A DNA stretch of 64,000 nt from Bacillus safensis FO-36b (GTDB taxonomy: Bacteria > Bacillota > Bacilli > Bacillales > Bacillaceae), in assembly GCF_000691165.1 (NCBI RefSeq), contig NZ_ASJD01000002.1:62001-126000 (forward strand). Reading direction: 5' to 3'. Every line of letters begins with the position of its first letter. Within the stretch, counting starts at the first letter, position 1. Shown one piece after another: positions 1 to 8,730 of the stretch. The translations under genes were made by a program, and so were the position numbers. Under the pieces are notes generated by a model. It was given only the letters and a program-made list of their open reading frames with translations. It had not been told where the DNA came from and ran no database searches.

Positions 1-1303
1 CTATGACACAATCTTTCATTTTAAAGTGAGTCACAGGAGAATGTGCGTATGCGGCTATTTTCACACCATATCGTCCGCCGCTGCTTTTGAGTCCTTCCAC
101 TTCAATATGACGTACAACAGGACGATGCGGACCAGCATCTCCTTCCTCATACATCATGTCGATACAGACCACTTCATGCTTTAGACTTTTGACTGTATTG
201 TTTTTAAAATAAATATGTTCAATGGTGCCGCCTCTGACAGAGTTGGTTTTAATACGCAGTGCCCGGTCAAGGTTCGGACTGTCCATGACATTATCTTCTG
301 CATAAACATGCCTTACTCCGCCAGAGATTTCGCTCCCGATCGTCACACCGCCGTGTCCATCCCGCATCTCATTTCTACGAATGACAATGTTTTCAGATGG
401 AATCCCTATTCTCCGTCCATCCTCGTTTCTGCCCGATTTGATGGCAATACAATCATCTCCGTTATCAAAATAACAATCTTCAATGAGCACATTCCGGCAA
501 GATTCCGGATTGACACCATCTGTGTTTGGTCCATGCCCAATGATTTTAACGCCGCGGACGATGACGTTATCACTTAACACAGGATGAATTTGCCACATCG
601 GTGAATCCTTCACTGTCACTCCTTCGATTAGCACATGCTGACATTGGTATGGCTGAATAAAGCTCGACCTTAAATAATGACCTTCTCCAAATACCCTTTC
701 TTCTACCGGTATTCTCTTTTCCGCCATTTCAAACAAAAGCTGGCGATCCCGATCCTGAGAGGGCTGGCCATTTGTCCCATACTTCCAGGGCCACCAATGA
801 TGCTCATCCCCTCTGCCATCAAGGGTTCCGGCTCCAGTTATAGCGATGTTTTCTGCATGGTGTGCATAAATGAGAGGTGAATAATTATAAAGTTCAACCC
901 CTTCATATCTTGTCAGTACAAGAGGCAAGTAATCCTTTGGGTCTTGGCTGAATGTCACATAGGCTTTCTCATGCAGATGAAGTTCTACATTGCTTTTCAA
1001 TTCTAAAGCACCTGTCAAAAATGTCCCTGCTGGGATCAGCACCCGTCCCCCTTTCAACCGATGCGCATCATCAATGGCAGACTGAATGGCATTTGTAGAA
1101 AGCTCTTGCCCTTCCGCATCTGCTCCATAATGCACCACATTCAATTCACGATCTTGGAACTGCGGTGCTTTTATCTGCTTTAGCACTTGATCAATTCCGT
1201 TTGCTTTCTTATTTTTCTTCACTTGCTTTGCTAAACGAGCAATTCCGACTCCAGTTAGTACCGTTCCTGCTGTGATATACATCAAATCCCGTTTTTTAGA
1301 CAC
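1..1303 (-). CDS. GH28 polygalacturonase-like glycosidase, C-terminus cut by window edge
   Basis: Reading from a GTG start with a GGGGGATGAG SD, the frame stays open to the left edge, about 434 codons, so the C-terminus is missing. Family 28 (pectin hydrolase) motifs appear in order: NTDGVNPES near residue 245, DNGDDCIAIKSG near 270, GHGGVTIGSE near 310 and RALRIKTN near 340. These match the catalytic Asp, Asp-Asp and His and the R-x-K motif of the family. The N-terminus is KKR, a short hydrophobic stretch (LMYITAGTVLTGVGIA), then a lysine-rich segment; it looks like an uncleaved anchor or an intracellular form rather than a classical signal peptide. It lies 20 bp after uxaA in the hexuronate operon, so its product is probably galacturonate. 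Endo- versus exo-activity cannot be told. Confidence 0.88.
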   Translation of the reverse strand, partial: MSKKRDLMYITAGTVLTGVGIARLAKQVKKNKKANGIDQVLKQIKAPQFQDRELNVVHYGADAEGQELSTNAIQSAIDDAHRLKGGRVLIPAGTFLTGALELKSNVELHLHEKAYVTFSQDPKDYLPLVLTRYEGVELYNYSPLIYAHHAENIAITGAGTLDGRGDEHHWWPWKYGTNGQPSQDRDRQLLFEMAEKRIPVEERVFGEGHYLRSSFIQPYQCQHVLIEGVTVKDSPMWQIHPVLSDNVIVRGVKIIGHGPNTDGVNPESCRNVLIEDCYFDNGDDCIAIKSGRNEDGRRIGIPSENIVIRRNEMRDGHGGVTIGSEISGGVRHVYAEDNVMDSPNLDRALRIKTNSVRGGTIEHIYFKNNTVKSLKHEVVCIDMMYEEGDAGPHRPVVRHIEVEGLKSSGGRYGVKIAAYAHSPVTHFKMKDCVI

Positions 1304-1323
1304 TTTCTCATCCCCCAGTCGCC

Positions 1324-2817
1324 TTAAAGTGTGACACCTGTTTTGAAAATAGCCAGCTCTCTAAAATTGTTTTTTTCATGATTTAACAGCTTCCCGCTCG
1401 CCACATCAATGACAGTTGAAATGAATTTTTCTAATACAACATCTTCCGGTACATCTTCAAGCAGTTCTCCGGCATTAAAGTCAATCCAGTGCTTTTTTGT
1501 TTCATATAAGGCTGTGTTGGTTGAGATCTTCATTGTTGGCACAAACGTACCAAATGGTGTCCCCCGGCCTGTTGTAAACAGGACCATTTGACAGCCAGAA
1601 GCAGCAAGTGCAGATGAAGCAACTAAATCATTACCAGGTGCACTTAATAGGTTCAATCCCTTTTGTTTCAGCAGCTCTCCATATTTCAATACATCTTTAA
1701 TATCAGAAGTACCTGCTTTTTGTGTACAGCCAAGAGATTTATCCTCTAATGTCGAAATTCCACCTGCTTTATTTCCCGGGGAAGGATTTTCATATACCGG
1801 CTGTCGATGATCCATGAAGTATTGTTTAAAGTCATTGATCATTTGCACAATATTGTCGAAAGTCTTTTCTGATTCCGCTCTCTCCATTAAAATCGTTTCA
1901 GCACCAAACATTTCTGGCACTTCTGTCAGCACAGTTGTTCCGCCTTGCGCGACAAGAAAATCGGACAGTCTGCCTAAAAGCGGATTTGCGGTAATACCAG
2001 AGAATCCATCTGATCCTCCGCACTTCAAGCCAATTTTCAGCTCAGATAACGGAATGTCTTCACGATGATCTTCTTTCGCCGCATCATAAATTTCCTTGAG
2101 TAAAGCGACTCCCGTCTCAATCTCATCTCCTACTTCTTGGCTTCTTAAAAATTTCACTCTCGTACGGTCATATTCACCTAATGTGGACTGAAAATCCTCA
2201 ATGTCATTGTTTTCACACCCAAGCCCAAGAACGAGTACTCCTCCAGCGTTAGGATGCTTCACCGCATTTTGTAAAATGGTTTTGGTATTTTCATGATCGT
2301 CCCCAAGCTGTGAGCAGCCATAATTGTGCTTTAATACAAGGGCTGTTTCAAAAGGATGGATGTTTCCACCCATTTCAGCGATGAATATTTGGATCATTTG
2401 ATCGGCGATGCCATTCACGCATCCAACGGTAGGAACAATCCAAAGCTCATTGCGGATTCCGCTTCCGCCATTTTTTCGTTTATACCCTTTAAATGTAAGA
2501 TTCGTTTTTTCATAGGGGTTTTCTGATAATGAAGGCTGGTATTCGTATTCCAGCTTGCCAGATAGATTGGTTTTGATATTATGCGTATGCACCCATTCTC
2601 CAGCAGAAATGGCAGTCACTGCATGACCAATGGGATAGCCATATTTGATAATATTCTCTCTTTGCTTGATTTCAGCCAATGCAAACTTATGACCTTTGGC
2701 GACGGTCTCTTTTAAGATAATCGTATGTCCTTGATGCTGCAGCTCCTCCCCTTGCTCAAGTCCTTTTAAAGCAATACCGACATTATCTGAAGGGTGGATG
2801 ACAATAAAGTCTTTCAT
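1324..2817 (-). CDS. uxaA: Altronate dehydratase UxaA
   Basis: A 497-aa protein of full family length. It dehydrates D-altronate to 2-keto-3-deoxy-D-gluconate, the last step of galacturonate breakdown before the KDG kinase/aldolase steps. The N-terminal ~90 residues look like the small SAF-type domain; the rest has the UxaA-type motifs GCVNG, HNYGCSQLGDDHENT, GLGCENND and KCGGSDGFSGITANP, whose cysteines and histidines likely bind the metal. The ATG overlaps the uxaB stop in an ATGA junction, indicating translational coupling. Cytosolic. Order and coupling agree with the hexuronate operon of other bacilli. Confidence 0.95.
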   Translation of the reverse strand: MKDFIVIHPSDNVGIALKGLEQGEELQHQGHTIILKETVAKGHKFALAEIKQRENIIKYGYPIGHAVTAISAGEWVHTHNIKTNLSGKLEYEYQPSLSENPYEKTNLTFKGYKRKNGGSGIRNELWIVPTVGCVNGIADQMIQIFIAEMGGNIHPFETALVLKHNYGCSQLGDDHENTKTILQNAVKHPNAGGVLVLGLGCENNDIEDFQSTLGEYDRTRVKFLRSQEVGDEIETGVALLKEIYDAAKEDHREDIPLSELKIGLKCGGSDGFSGITANPLLGRLSDFLVAQGGTTVLTEVPEMFGAETILMERAESEKTFDNIVQMINDFKQYFMDHRQPVYENPSPGNKAGGISTLEDKSLGCTQKAGTSDIKDVLKYGELLKQKGLNLLSAPGNDLVASSALAASGCQMVLFTTGRGTPFGTFVPTMKISTNTALYETKKHWIDFNAGELLEDVPEDVVLEKFISTVIDVASGKLLNHEKNNFRELAIFKTGVTL

Positions 2818-4271
2818 GCTTTCTCCCCCTGACTTTCATATTGATGAAGCATCATTCGATGAACAGCTGCTCTCATCCCATGCGTCTGTATGAGGGTAAG
2901 CTGATCAGCTACAGCTTGACTCAATCCATTTATATCTGTTAAATCTCTGCCCCATAATGACTCGCATGAAAGAATTTTCGCTGCAACTCCTTCATTAGAA
3001 TGGTTTTCCTCGTCCCATGCTTCCTTCATGAGCGTTAGCACAGTTTCATCATCCTTTACCCTTCCTGCATGTGCTCTGTAGAAATAAATGAGACTGCTAA
3101 GTGAAAACACAAGTTTCATTGGCAGCTGTTTCTTTCGCTCGACATAATCAAGCAATGACGGAAGATTACGGGTTCGGAATTTGGATACCCCATTCAGCGC
3201 AATATCCAGCAATTGATGCTTTACAAATGGATTGCAAAAACGATCCCAAACGGATTGTGTATAAAGAAGAAGCTCATCTTCAGGGAGTTCAAGCCCTGGC
3301 AATACTTCCTCCTCCAGCATACGCCGGATGAACGGACCAACATGCTCATCATCCACAGCTTCCTTTACAGTTTCTAAACCGCATGAATAGGCAATCGGCA
3401 CCATCGCCGTATGTGCACCATTTAAAATTCGTACCTTGCTCATACGATAAGGCGCAATATCCTCTACAAAAAGTACATTTAATCCTGCTTCTTGAAAGGG
3501 GAGCTCCTTTTTCACAAAAGCGGGCGCTTCAATGACAAAAAGATGATAATATTCTGCCGTGACAAGCAATTCGTCGATATACCCTTCTTCCTTTCGTACG
3601 ATGTCAGCCGCTTTCTTAGAGAATCCAGGGACAATCCGGTCCACAAGCGTATTACAAAACGTGTTGGCTTCCTTAATCCATGTAAAAAACGCAGGCGGCA
3701 GTTCCCACTCAGCTGCCATACTGATCACATATTCCTTCAATCGATCACCATTTTGTTCAACCAATTCACAAGGCAGAATGATCAGTCCTTTCTGCTCATC
3801 TCCAGCAAATGCTTTAAACCGGTGATACAAGAACGCTGTCAGCTTTCCTGGAAAACTGGCTTGCGGCCGATCCTCCAAACGATCCTCCTTTCTGAGCACA
3901 AGTCCTGCCTCTGTCGTGTTTGAGAAAACAAAGCGGAGATCCGGGTTTTCCGCTACGTGTAAAAATTCCTCGTAATCCGTATACGTACTAATTCCTCTGC
4001 TAATCGATTGAATGATCATACGTTCATTCATTTCTTGCTGGTCATGATATCCCTGAATACATAATGTATACAGGCCATCTTGTTCATTTAAGGCTGCTAC
4101 CGATCCTTTTCGAGGAGGAACAACAACCGCTCTTCCTTTAAAATCTGTGCAGTCGTTCAGCTTCTGGATGTGCCAATTGATAAATCCTCGCATAAAATTT
4201 CCTTCACCAATCTGCAAAATCGTTTCCGGATACTCAGGTGCTGGGATTAAGGCTTTTGATAATCGTTTCAA
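2814..4271 (-). CDS. uxaB: Tagaturonate reductase UxaB (altronate oxidoreductase)
   Basis: NAD-dependent long-chain polyol/mannitol-type dehydrogenase of about 485 aa that reduces D-tagaturonate to D-altronate. The N-terminus has the nucleotide-binding segment LQIGEGNFMRGFINWH; the C-terminal half has KVRILNGAHTAMVP, a signature of the UxaB/mannitol dehydrogenase family. A longer reading begins with TTG at 4289, but the TTG at 4271 (MKRLSK) has a GGAGAGGGG SD at correct distance and is preferred. The gene follows exuR after a short gap that carries a LacI-type palindrome, so it may have separate control inside the operon. Confidence 0.93.
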   Translation of the reverse strand: MKRLSKALIPAPEYPETILQIGEGNFMRGFINWHIQKLNDCTDFKGRAVVVPPRKGSVAALNEQDGLYTLCIQGYHDQQEMNERMIIQSISRGISTYTDYEEFLHVAENPDLRFVFSNTTEAGLVLRKEDRLEDRPQASFPGKLTAFLYHRFKAFAGDEQKGLIILPCELVEQNGDRLKEYVISMAAEWELPPAFFTWIKEANTFCNTLVDRIVPGFSKKAADIVRKEEGYIDELLVTAEYYHLFVIEAPAFVKKELPFQEAGLNVLFVEDIAPYRMSKVRILNGAHTAMVPIAYSCGLETVKEAVDDEHVGPFIRRMLEEEVLPGLELPEDELLLYTQSVWDRFCNPFVKHQLLDIALNGVSKFRTRNLPSLLDYVERKKQLPMKLVFSLSSLIYFYRAHAGRVKDDETVLTLMKEAWDEENHSNEGVAAKILSCESLWGRDLTDINGLSQAVADQLTLIQTHGMRAAVHRMMLHQYESQGEKA

Positions 4272-4293
4272 ATGGATTCCCCTCTCCAAGTAT

Positions 4294-4311
4294 TATGCAC
4301 ACGTGAACATT
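4294..4311. promoter_or_regulatory. Candidate second ExuR (LacI-type) operator in front of uxaB
   Basis: On the minus strand the exuR-uxaB gap reads AATGTTCACGTGTGCATA: half-sites either side of a central CG, imperfectly palindromic, sharing TGTTCACG with the operator in front of uxaC. LacI-family proteins usually bind CG-centred palindromes. No promoter is obvious beside it, so it could be a roadblock site or chance. Confidence 0.4.
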
Positions 4312-4329
4312 TTTCTAAGAAGGTGCTGA

Positions 4330-5340
4330 TTACTGCACCTTTTTGACTGAATCTCTGATCATCAGCTCTGTGTGGACATACACTTTTTCCATATGATCTT
4401 CTTCTTGCTCTTCACCGTTTATCACTGAAAGGATAGCTTCTGCTCCAAGTGCACACATTTTTTCAATCGGTTTTTTCACCGTTGTCAATGCAGGTGTGGT
4501 ATAGGATGAAAAGGCAATATCATCAAAACCAATAATAGAAATATCACCTGGACACGTTTTGCCTTTTGCAAACAATGCATTCATTGCACCAATCGCCATG
4601 TCATCGTTTGAGCAAAAGAGCGCTGTTGGCGGATCATCAAGGGCCAGCAGCGATTCCATTGATTCATAGCCGCTTTTCATGTGATAGTCGCCTTTCATCA
4701 TATATTCTTTCTTCATAGGTATTTGGTGATCAATTAACGCTTGCAGGAAACCAGCTTTTCTTTCTTGAGTTGATTTAAAGCCTTCTTTCCCTTCAATGAT
4801 GGCGATTTGTTCATGACCTTGCTGAATGAAATGGTGTGCAGCCTGGTAAGCTCCTTGACTATCATCTGCTAATATATTCATGACCTCATGACTTTCTACA
4901 CGGCGATTCAGCACAATGATGGGAATGCCCTGTTTCTTCACATGATGGATAAATGCTTCATCGTGTTCGCTTTGACTCATGAGCAAAATGCCATCGTAGC
5001 GTTGTTTATGAATGGTTGTGTAATCGTGAAAGTCGTCAATTCCTCTTACAAAGAGATTATAATACTCTGTCATGACGCTGTTGACACCTTTTAACGCATC
5101 CACAAAGAAGCTTGAAGATGTGCCTTCTGTTAAACTCGTAAAAAACAGACCAATTGTGAATGATTTTTGTGATACTAGGCCTCTCGCATGGACATTCGGT
5201 GAATAATTCAGCTGTTTTGCAATCGACAAAATCTTTTGTTTTGTCTTCTCTTTAATAAAAGGACTGTTATTCAAAGCCCTTGATACCGTGGTATGAGAGA
5301 CGTTTGCCAATTTTGCTATGTCTTTAATTGTGACTGTCAT
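4330..5340 (-). CDS. exuR: LacI-family hexuronate repressor ExuR
   Basis: LacI/GalR regulator of about 336 aa. The N-terminal helix-turn-helix and hinge is VTIKDIAKLANVSHTTVSRALN (residues ~3-24), followed by a periplasmic-binding-protein-like ligand domain (IGLFFTS, NRRVESHEV, IIGFDDIAFSSY). It closely resembles B. subtilis ExuR as I recall it. An in-frame start exists 30 bp upstream, but ATG 5340 (MTVTIKD) has an AAAGGCGG SD at good spacing. It sits between uxaC and uxaB in the operon it probably represses; the natural inducer would be a hexuronate. Autoregulation follows if the operator in front of uxaC is its target. Confidence 0.9.
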   Translation of the reverse strand: MTVTIKDIAKLANVSHTTVSRALNNSPFIKEKTKQKILSIAKQLNYSPNVHARGLVSQKSFTIGLFFTSLTEGTSSSFFVDALKGVNSVMTEYYNLFVRGIDDFHDYTTIHKQRYDGILLMSQSEHDEAFIHHVKKQGIPIIVLNRRVESHEVMNILADDSQGAYQAAHHFIQQGHEQIAIIEGKEGFKSTQERKAGFLQALIDHQIPMKKEYMMKGDYHMKSGYESMESLLALDDPPTALFCSNDDMAIGAMNALFAKGKTCPGDISIIGFDDIAFSSYTTPALTTVKKPIEKMCALGAEAILSVINGEEQEEDHMEKVYVHTELMIRDSVKKVQ

Positions 5341-5397
5341 GCTATTCCGCCTTTTATGATTTTTTACCATCTTATCATAAAACCGCTTTCATTTTCT

Positions 5398-6837
5398 TCA
5401 TGTCATTTTGTTTGGGTGATGCTTGAGCTGATTTGCTCGGTCAAATTGGAAATACTGCCTGGCATTTTCATAGCTGATTCCTTTCACGATTCCCCCTAAC
5501 AGCTCAAGATCATAAGGGGCTTCTCCTTTTTCTACCCAATCTCCAATGATATCGCAAAGCAGTCTTCGAAAATATTCATGCCTTGTATACGACAAAAAGC
5601 TTCGTGAATCTGTCAGCATCCCAATGAAACGGCTGATCAGCCCAATACTGGATAGAGCCATCATCTGCTCTGTCATCCCTTGTTTCGTATCATTAAACCA
5701 CCAAGCTGTGCCGTGCTGGATCTTCCCAGGTGTCGTCCCGTCTTGAAAGCTTCCAGCCAATGTGGAAATCACAACATGATCCCTAGGATTCAAGGAATAA
5801 AGAATGGTTTTTGGCAGTGCCTGTTCTTGTTCTAAACGGTCCAATATTCGGCAAAGCGGCTTGGCAATGTCTTCATCATTCATCGCATCATACCCTGTAT
5901 CTGGCCCAAGCCGCTCAAACATTTTCGTATTGTTGTTCCTAAGCGCATTGATATGAAGCTGCATCGCCCAGCCACGCTCATAGTAAGCCTGACCTAGCTT
6001 TATGAATGTTTGTGTTTTAAATTTGATCTTCTCTTTTTCCGTCAATGAATGCCCAGACATTCTTTTATGAAAGATGGCTTCCACTTCTTCTTCCGTCGTT
6101 TCTTCAAACGTCATTTCGTTAATGGCATGATCTGAGATCAGGCAGCCCTGTTCATGGAAAAAATCAATTCTTGTACGGAGTGCTTTCAAAAAGTCTTGGT
6201 AGGATTGGATTGGAGTAGATGAAGCCTCTGCCAGTTCGTGAACATACGCTGTAAATAGGTGATTCGTTATATCAAGTGCCTTATCAGGCCGAAATCCGGG
6301 CAGTACTTGCACAGTGAATCCTTCTTCCCGCAGTTTTTGATGATAGCAAAGCGAGTCGACTGGATCATCTGTTGTCACGACTGTTTCAACGTTCGATTTC
6401 ACAATGAAGTCTCTTGCACCAAAACCCTCTCCTTGCAGCTTTTCATTTACTTTTTGCCAGATGATGTGTGCGGTTTTTTCGTTTAAAAGTTCTTCAACTC
6501 CAAAATATCGTCTCAGCTCTAAATGAGTCCAGTGATAGAGCGGGTTTCCAATGGTCATGGGAACGGTCTTCGCCCACGCCAGAAATTTCTCATAGTCTGA
6601 GGCATCCCCTGTGACGTGCGATTCGGGTATGCCATTAGCTCTCATGGCACGCCATTTGTAATGATCTCCGTAAAGCCATGCTTCGGTGATATTATGGAAG
6701 GTTTTATTTTCATAGATTTCTTTGGGGCTTAAATGACAATGGTAATCTATAATTGGAAGGTCCTTAGCAAACTCATGGTATAGCTTTTCCGCCGTCTGAC
6801 TGTTGAGTAAAAACTGTTCATCTAAAAAGGCTTTCAT
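5398..6837 (-). CDS. uxaC: Uronate isomerase UxaC
   Basis: About 479 aa, the usual length for this amidohydrolase-superfamily isomerase that converts galacturonate to tagaturonate and glucuronate to fructuronate. The N-terminal metal-binding motif DYHCHLSP is at ~31-38; further conserved pieces are QLHINALRNNN, DSRSFLSYTRHEYFRR and DWVEKGE. It is the first gene of the hexuronate operon. A TTG directly precedes the ATG at 6837; the ATG is chosen because GGGGGAG stands only 1 nt from the TTG. Transcription probably starts at the sigma-A promoter at 6893-6921 and is repressed at the overlapping palindrome. Confidence 0.95.
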   Translation of the reverse strand: MKAFLDEQFLLNSQTAEKLYHEFAKDLPIIDYHCHLSPKEIYENKTFHNITEAWLYGDHYKWRAMRANGIPESHVTGDASDYEKFLAWAKTVPMTIGNPLYHWTHLELRRYFGVEELLNEKTAHIIWQKVNEKLQGEGFGARDFIVKSNVETVVTTDDPVDSLCYHQKLREEGFTVQVLPGFRPDKALDITNHLFTAYVHELAEASSTPIQSYQDFLKALRTRIDFFHEQGCLISDHAINEMTFEETTEEEVEAIFHKRMSGHSLTEKEKIKFKTQTFIKLGQAYYERGWAMQLHINALRNNNTKMFERLGPDTGYDAMNDEDIAKPLCRILDRLEQEQALPKTILYSLNPRDHVVISTLAGSFQDGTTPGKIQHGTAWWFNDTKQGMTEQMMALSSIGLISRFIGMLTDSRSFLSYTRHEYFRRLLCDIIGDWVEKGEAPYDLELLGGIVKGISYENARQYFQFDRANQLKHHPNKMT

Positions 6838-6872
6838 CAAACTCCCCCATTTCTCATATAGATAAAAATAAT

Positions 6873-6888
6873 TTGTTCACGTTAACAA
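6873..6888. promoter_or_regulatory. ExuR (LacI-type) operator of the uxa operon
   Basis: TTGTTCACGTTAACAA is a near-perfect palindrome centred on CG (13 of 14 arm-position agreements when the halves TTGTTCA and TTGTTAA are compared in both directions; one mismatched pair). It sits just downstream of the -10 at the expected transcription start, a classical repression position. A further partial half-site (CGTTCACAAA) lies upstream at 6901-6910. Confidence 0.7.
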
Positions 6889-6892
6889 TTTT

Positions 6893-6921
6893 ATTGTAAT
6901 CGTTCACAAAATTGATTTCAA
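6893..6921 (-). promoter_or_regulatory. Sigma-A promoter of uxaC-exuR-uxaB-uxaA
   Basis: On the minus strand TTGAAA (6921-6916), a 17-nt spacer and TACAAT (6898-6893), about 55 nt upstream of uxaC. The presumed start point falls inside the operator at 6873-6888. Confidence 0.75.
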
Positions 6922-6933
6922 TCCTAAAACAGG

Positions 6934-6970
6934 AAAAAACGATCTCCTTTAGAAAAGAAAATCGTTTTTT
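6934..6970 (-). terminator. Terminator after yvrG
   Basis: Inverted repeat AAAAAACGAT / ATCGTTTTTT with a 17-nt loop, directly after the kinase stop codon and before the uxaC promoter. Confidence 0.7.
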
Positions 6971-6972
6971 GG

Positions 6973-8727
6973 CTATTTTACAGGTGATGATTTTTTTAGG
7001 ATAATCGCAATAGTTGTTCCAGTGCCTAGTTCACTTTCAACTTGAATATCACCGTCATGCAGCAAGACGAGCTCTTTTGCTATCGCAAGCCCGAGACCTG
7101 TTCCGTTCGTTGGATCATTTGTATTTGTTCCTCTGTAATAGCGGTTAAATAGGTGATCCACCGTTTCCTGTGCCATTCCGCGGCCATTGTCTTTCATTTC
7201 GATCCGAACTTCTTCCTCTGTTTCAGATAAAACTGCTGTAATATGAGTGCCTTTTTCGTTATGCTTCACTGCATTCGCCAGCAGGTTCTCAATCACTCGT
7301 CTGAACCATGCTTTATCGATCTCAAATATGACACCATCTGTTTGATCTTCAAAGGAGCATGGATAATCCTCAGATGAAGAGCTTCTTGAAAACTCGTCCA
7401 TAATGGAAGTTAAAAATTCACTGAGTTCAACCGGTTTCCGATTAATAGGCAGGGCACCATTCTTCAATCGGTACGTGAGGTTTAAATCCTCAATCAGTGT
7501 CGACATGTATTCTGATTTCTCACGAATCACCTGTCCCATTTCCATGACTTCTTCTTTGGACCATTGATATTGATCGGATTCAAGCATGAGTCCATAGCCG
7601 TAAATCGTACTTAGAGGCGTTTTCAAATCATGAGACAATCCTGCAATCCATTCTTCCCTTGTGGTTTGAATTTTTCTTCGGTTTGCTTCATTCTCTTTTA
7701 ATGTAAGCGTGAGCTGATCCATTGTTTTTAGGATATCCTCAAATAATCGGTATTCCCGCTTAATACGGCCTTTTTTATTTTTACTGACTGGAATTCCCTT
7801 TCTATTTGTTGGTTCCTGCAATTTATTTTTTGATAAGAAAATCAGCCAGCGAATAATGTGATAAATTGGCAGCCCATAACGATACGAATACCACAATGTC
7901 ATGACAATAATAATAGTGAGTGCAAGACCTGCAATTAAGATGGTTGTATATTGATTTAAAGCGTCCCTCTCTTTATCGTAAAGCTCGTCTGGGCTGTATA
8001 CTTTATTTGGTACCGAGACGATGATATACAGGTTTTTATTCACCTTCATATAAGTGAGGTCACTTCTAAACTCCCAAGGCTTCGATTGATACTTGAGCAA
8101 TTCAACATCTGTTACGTTATGTTTCAAACTAGTGTTGGCCCGAATGCCTTTTAAATATTTTCCTTCTTCATTGAACAAATGAACCGATCCATTCATTCTC
8201 TTCAAGAATTCTTTTGTTTCAACCGAATATTGAGATAATGCAGCCAAATTTTTCTCGTGCTGTTTCAGATAATTGGCTACCTTTGTGCTGTTCGTTTTGA
8301 ACCCATATAACACAGTAAAACTTTCTTGATCAATCTCAATTGGCCAGAAGTACATCTTGTAATCTTTAAATTCTCTTTTTTCAAAGATCTTGATCATTTC
8401 ATCCTTTTGATAAGACGTTGGAATTGATTTAGGGCGGTGATAGCTATAAACGGTATTCTTCTTTGAATCAATCACTTGCAGCCAGCCGTCTCTTTTTTCC
8501 ACTGCTTGCTTGAGCTGATCGTCGGCTTCCATTTTTCCATCCTCGTTAAAATACAGCCAGCTCATGAGTGTATCTCCATCAGCTTTTGTTAAACCAGTTT
8601 CGGTCATGTTCTCATAGTATTTATTTAAATATAAGTTCTCAGAGAACGTATTGCCGATCGTCAGAATGGCAATCACAATAAACATTTGTCCGACAAAGTG
8701 AAAGAAAAGTTTTGCTCGTAAATTCAT
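6973..8727 (-). CDS. yvrG: Sensor histidine kinase, YvrG-like
   Basis: A 584-aa membrane kinase. A TM segment at ~10-28, an extracytoplasmic sensor of ~230 residues, and TM2 at ~259-281 precede a linker. The HisKA motif GLSHDLKTPLS carries phosphoacceptor His366. The ATPase domain follows with an N box (ENLLANAVKHN, ~480-490), DNGRGM (~513) and GTGLGL (~542). Length and position beside the fhu genes match B. subtilis yvrG. It lies 3 bp downstream of its response regulator. In B. subtilis this system is linked to wall functions and the YvrI sigma factor; yvrI and yvrHa are not seen here, so the output may differ. Confidence 0.85.
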   Translation of the reverse strand: MNLRAKLFFHFVGQMFIVIAILTIGNTFSENLYLNKYYENMTETGLTKADGDTLMSWLYFNEDGKMEADDQLKQAVEKRDGWLQVIDSKKNTVYSYHRPKSIPTSYQKDEMIKIFEKREFKDYKMYFWPIEIDQESFTVLYGFKTNSTKVANYLKQHEKNLAALSQYSVETKEFLKRMNGSVHLFNEEGKYLKGIRANTSLKHNVTDVELLKYQSKPWEFRSDLTYMKVNKNLYIIVSVPNKVYSPDELYDKERDALNQYTTILIAGLALTIIIVMTLWYSYRYGLPIYHIIRWLIFLSKNKLQEPTNRKGIPVSKNKKGRIKREYRLFEDILKTMDQLTLTLKENEANRRKIQTTREEWIAGLSHDLKTPLSTIYGYGLMLESDQYQWSKEEVMEMGQVIREKSEYMSTLIEDLNLTYRLKNGALPINRKPVELSEFLTSIMDEFSRSSSSEDYPCSFEDQTDGVIFEIDKAWFRRVIENLLANAVKHNEKGTHITAVLSETEEEVRIEMKDNGRGMAQETVDHLFNRYYRGTNTNDPTNGTGLGLAIAKELVLLHDGDIQVESELGTGTTIAIILKKSSPVK

Positions 8728-8730
8728 AAA

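Noticed and set aside
215..880. Plus-strand open frames in the first kilobase
   Set aside because: Shadows of the minus-strand GH28 gene, whose conserved motifs are unambiguous.
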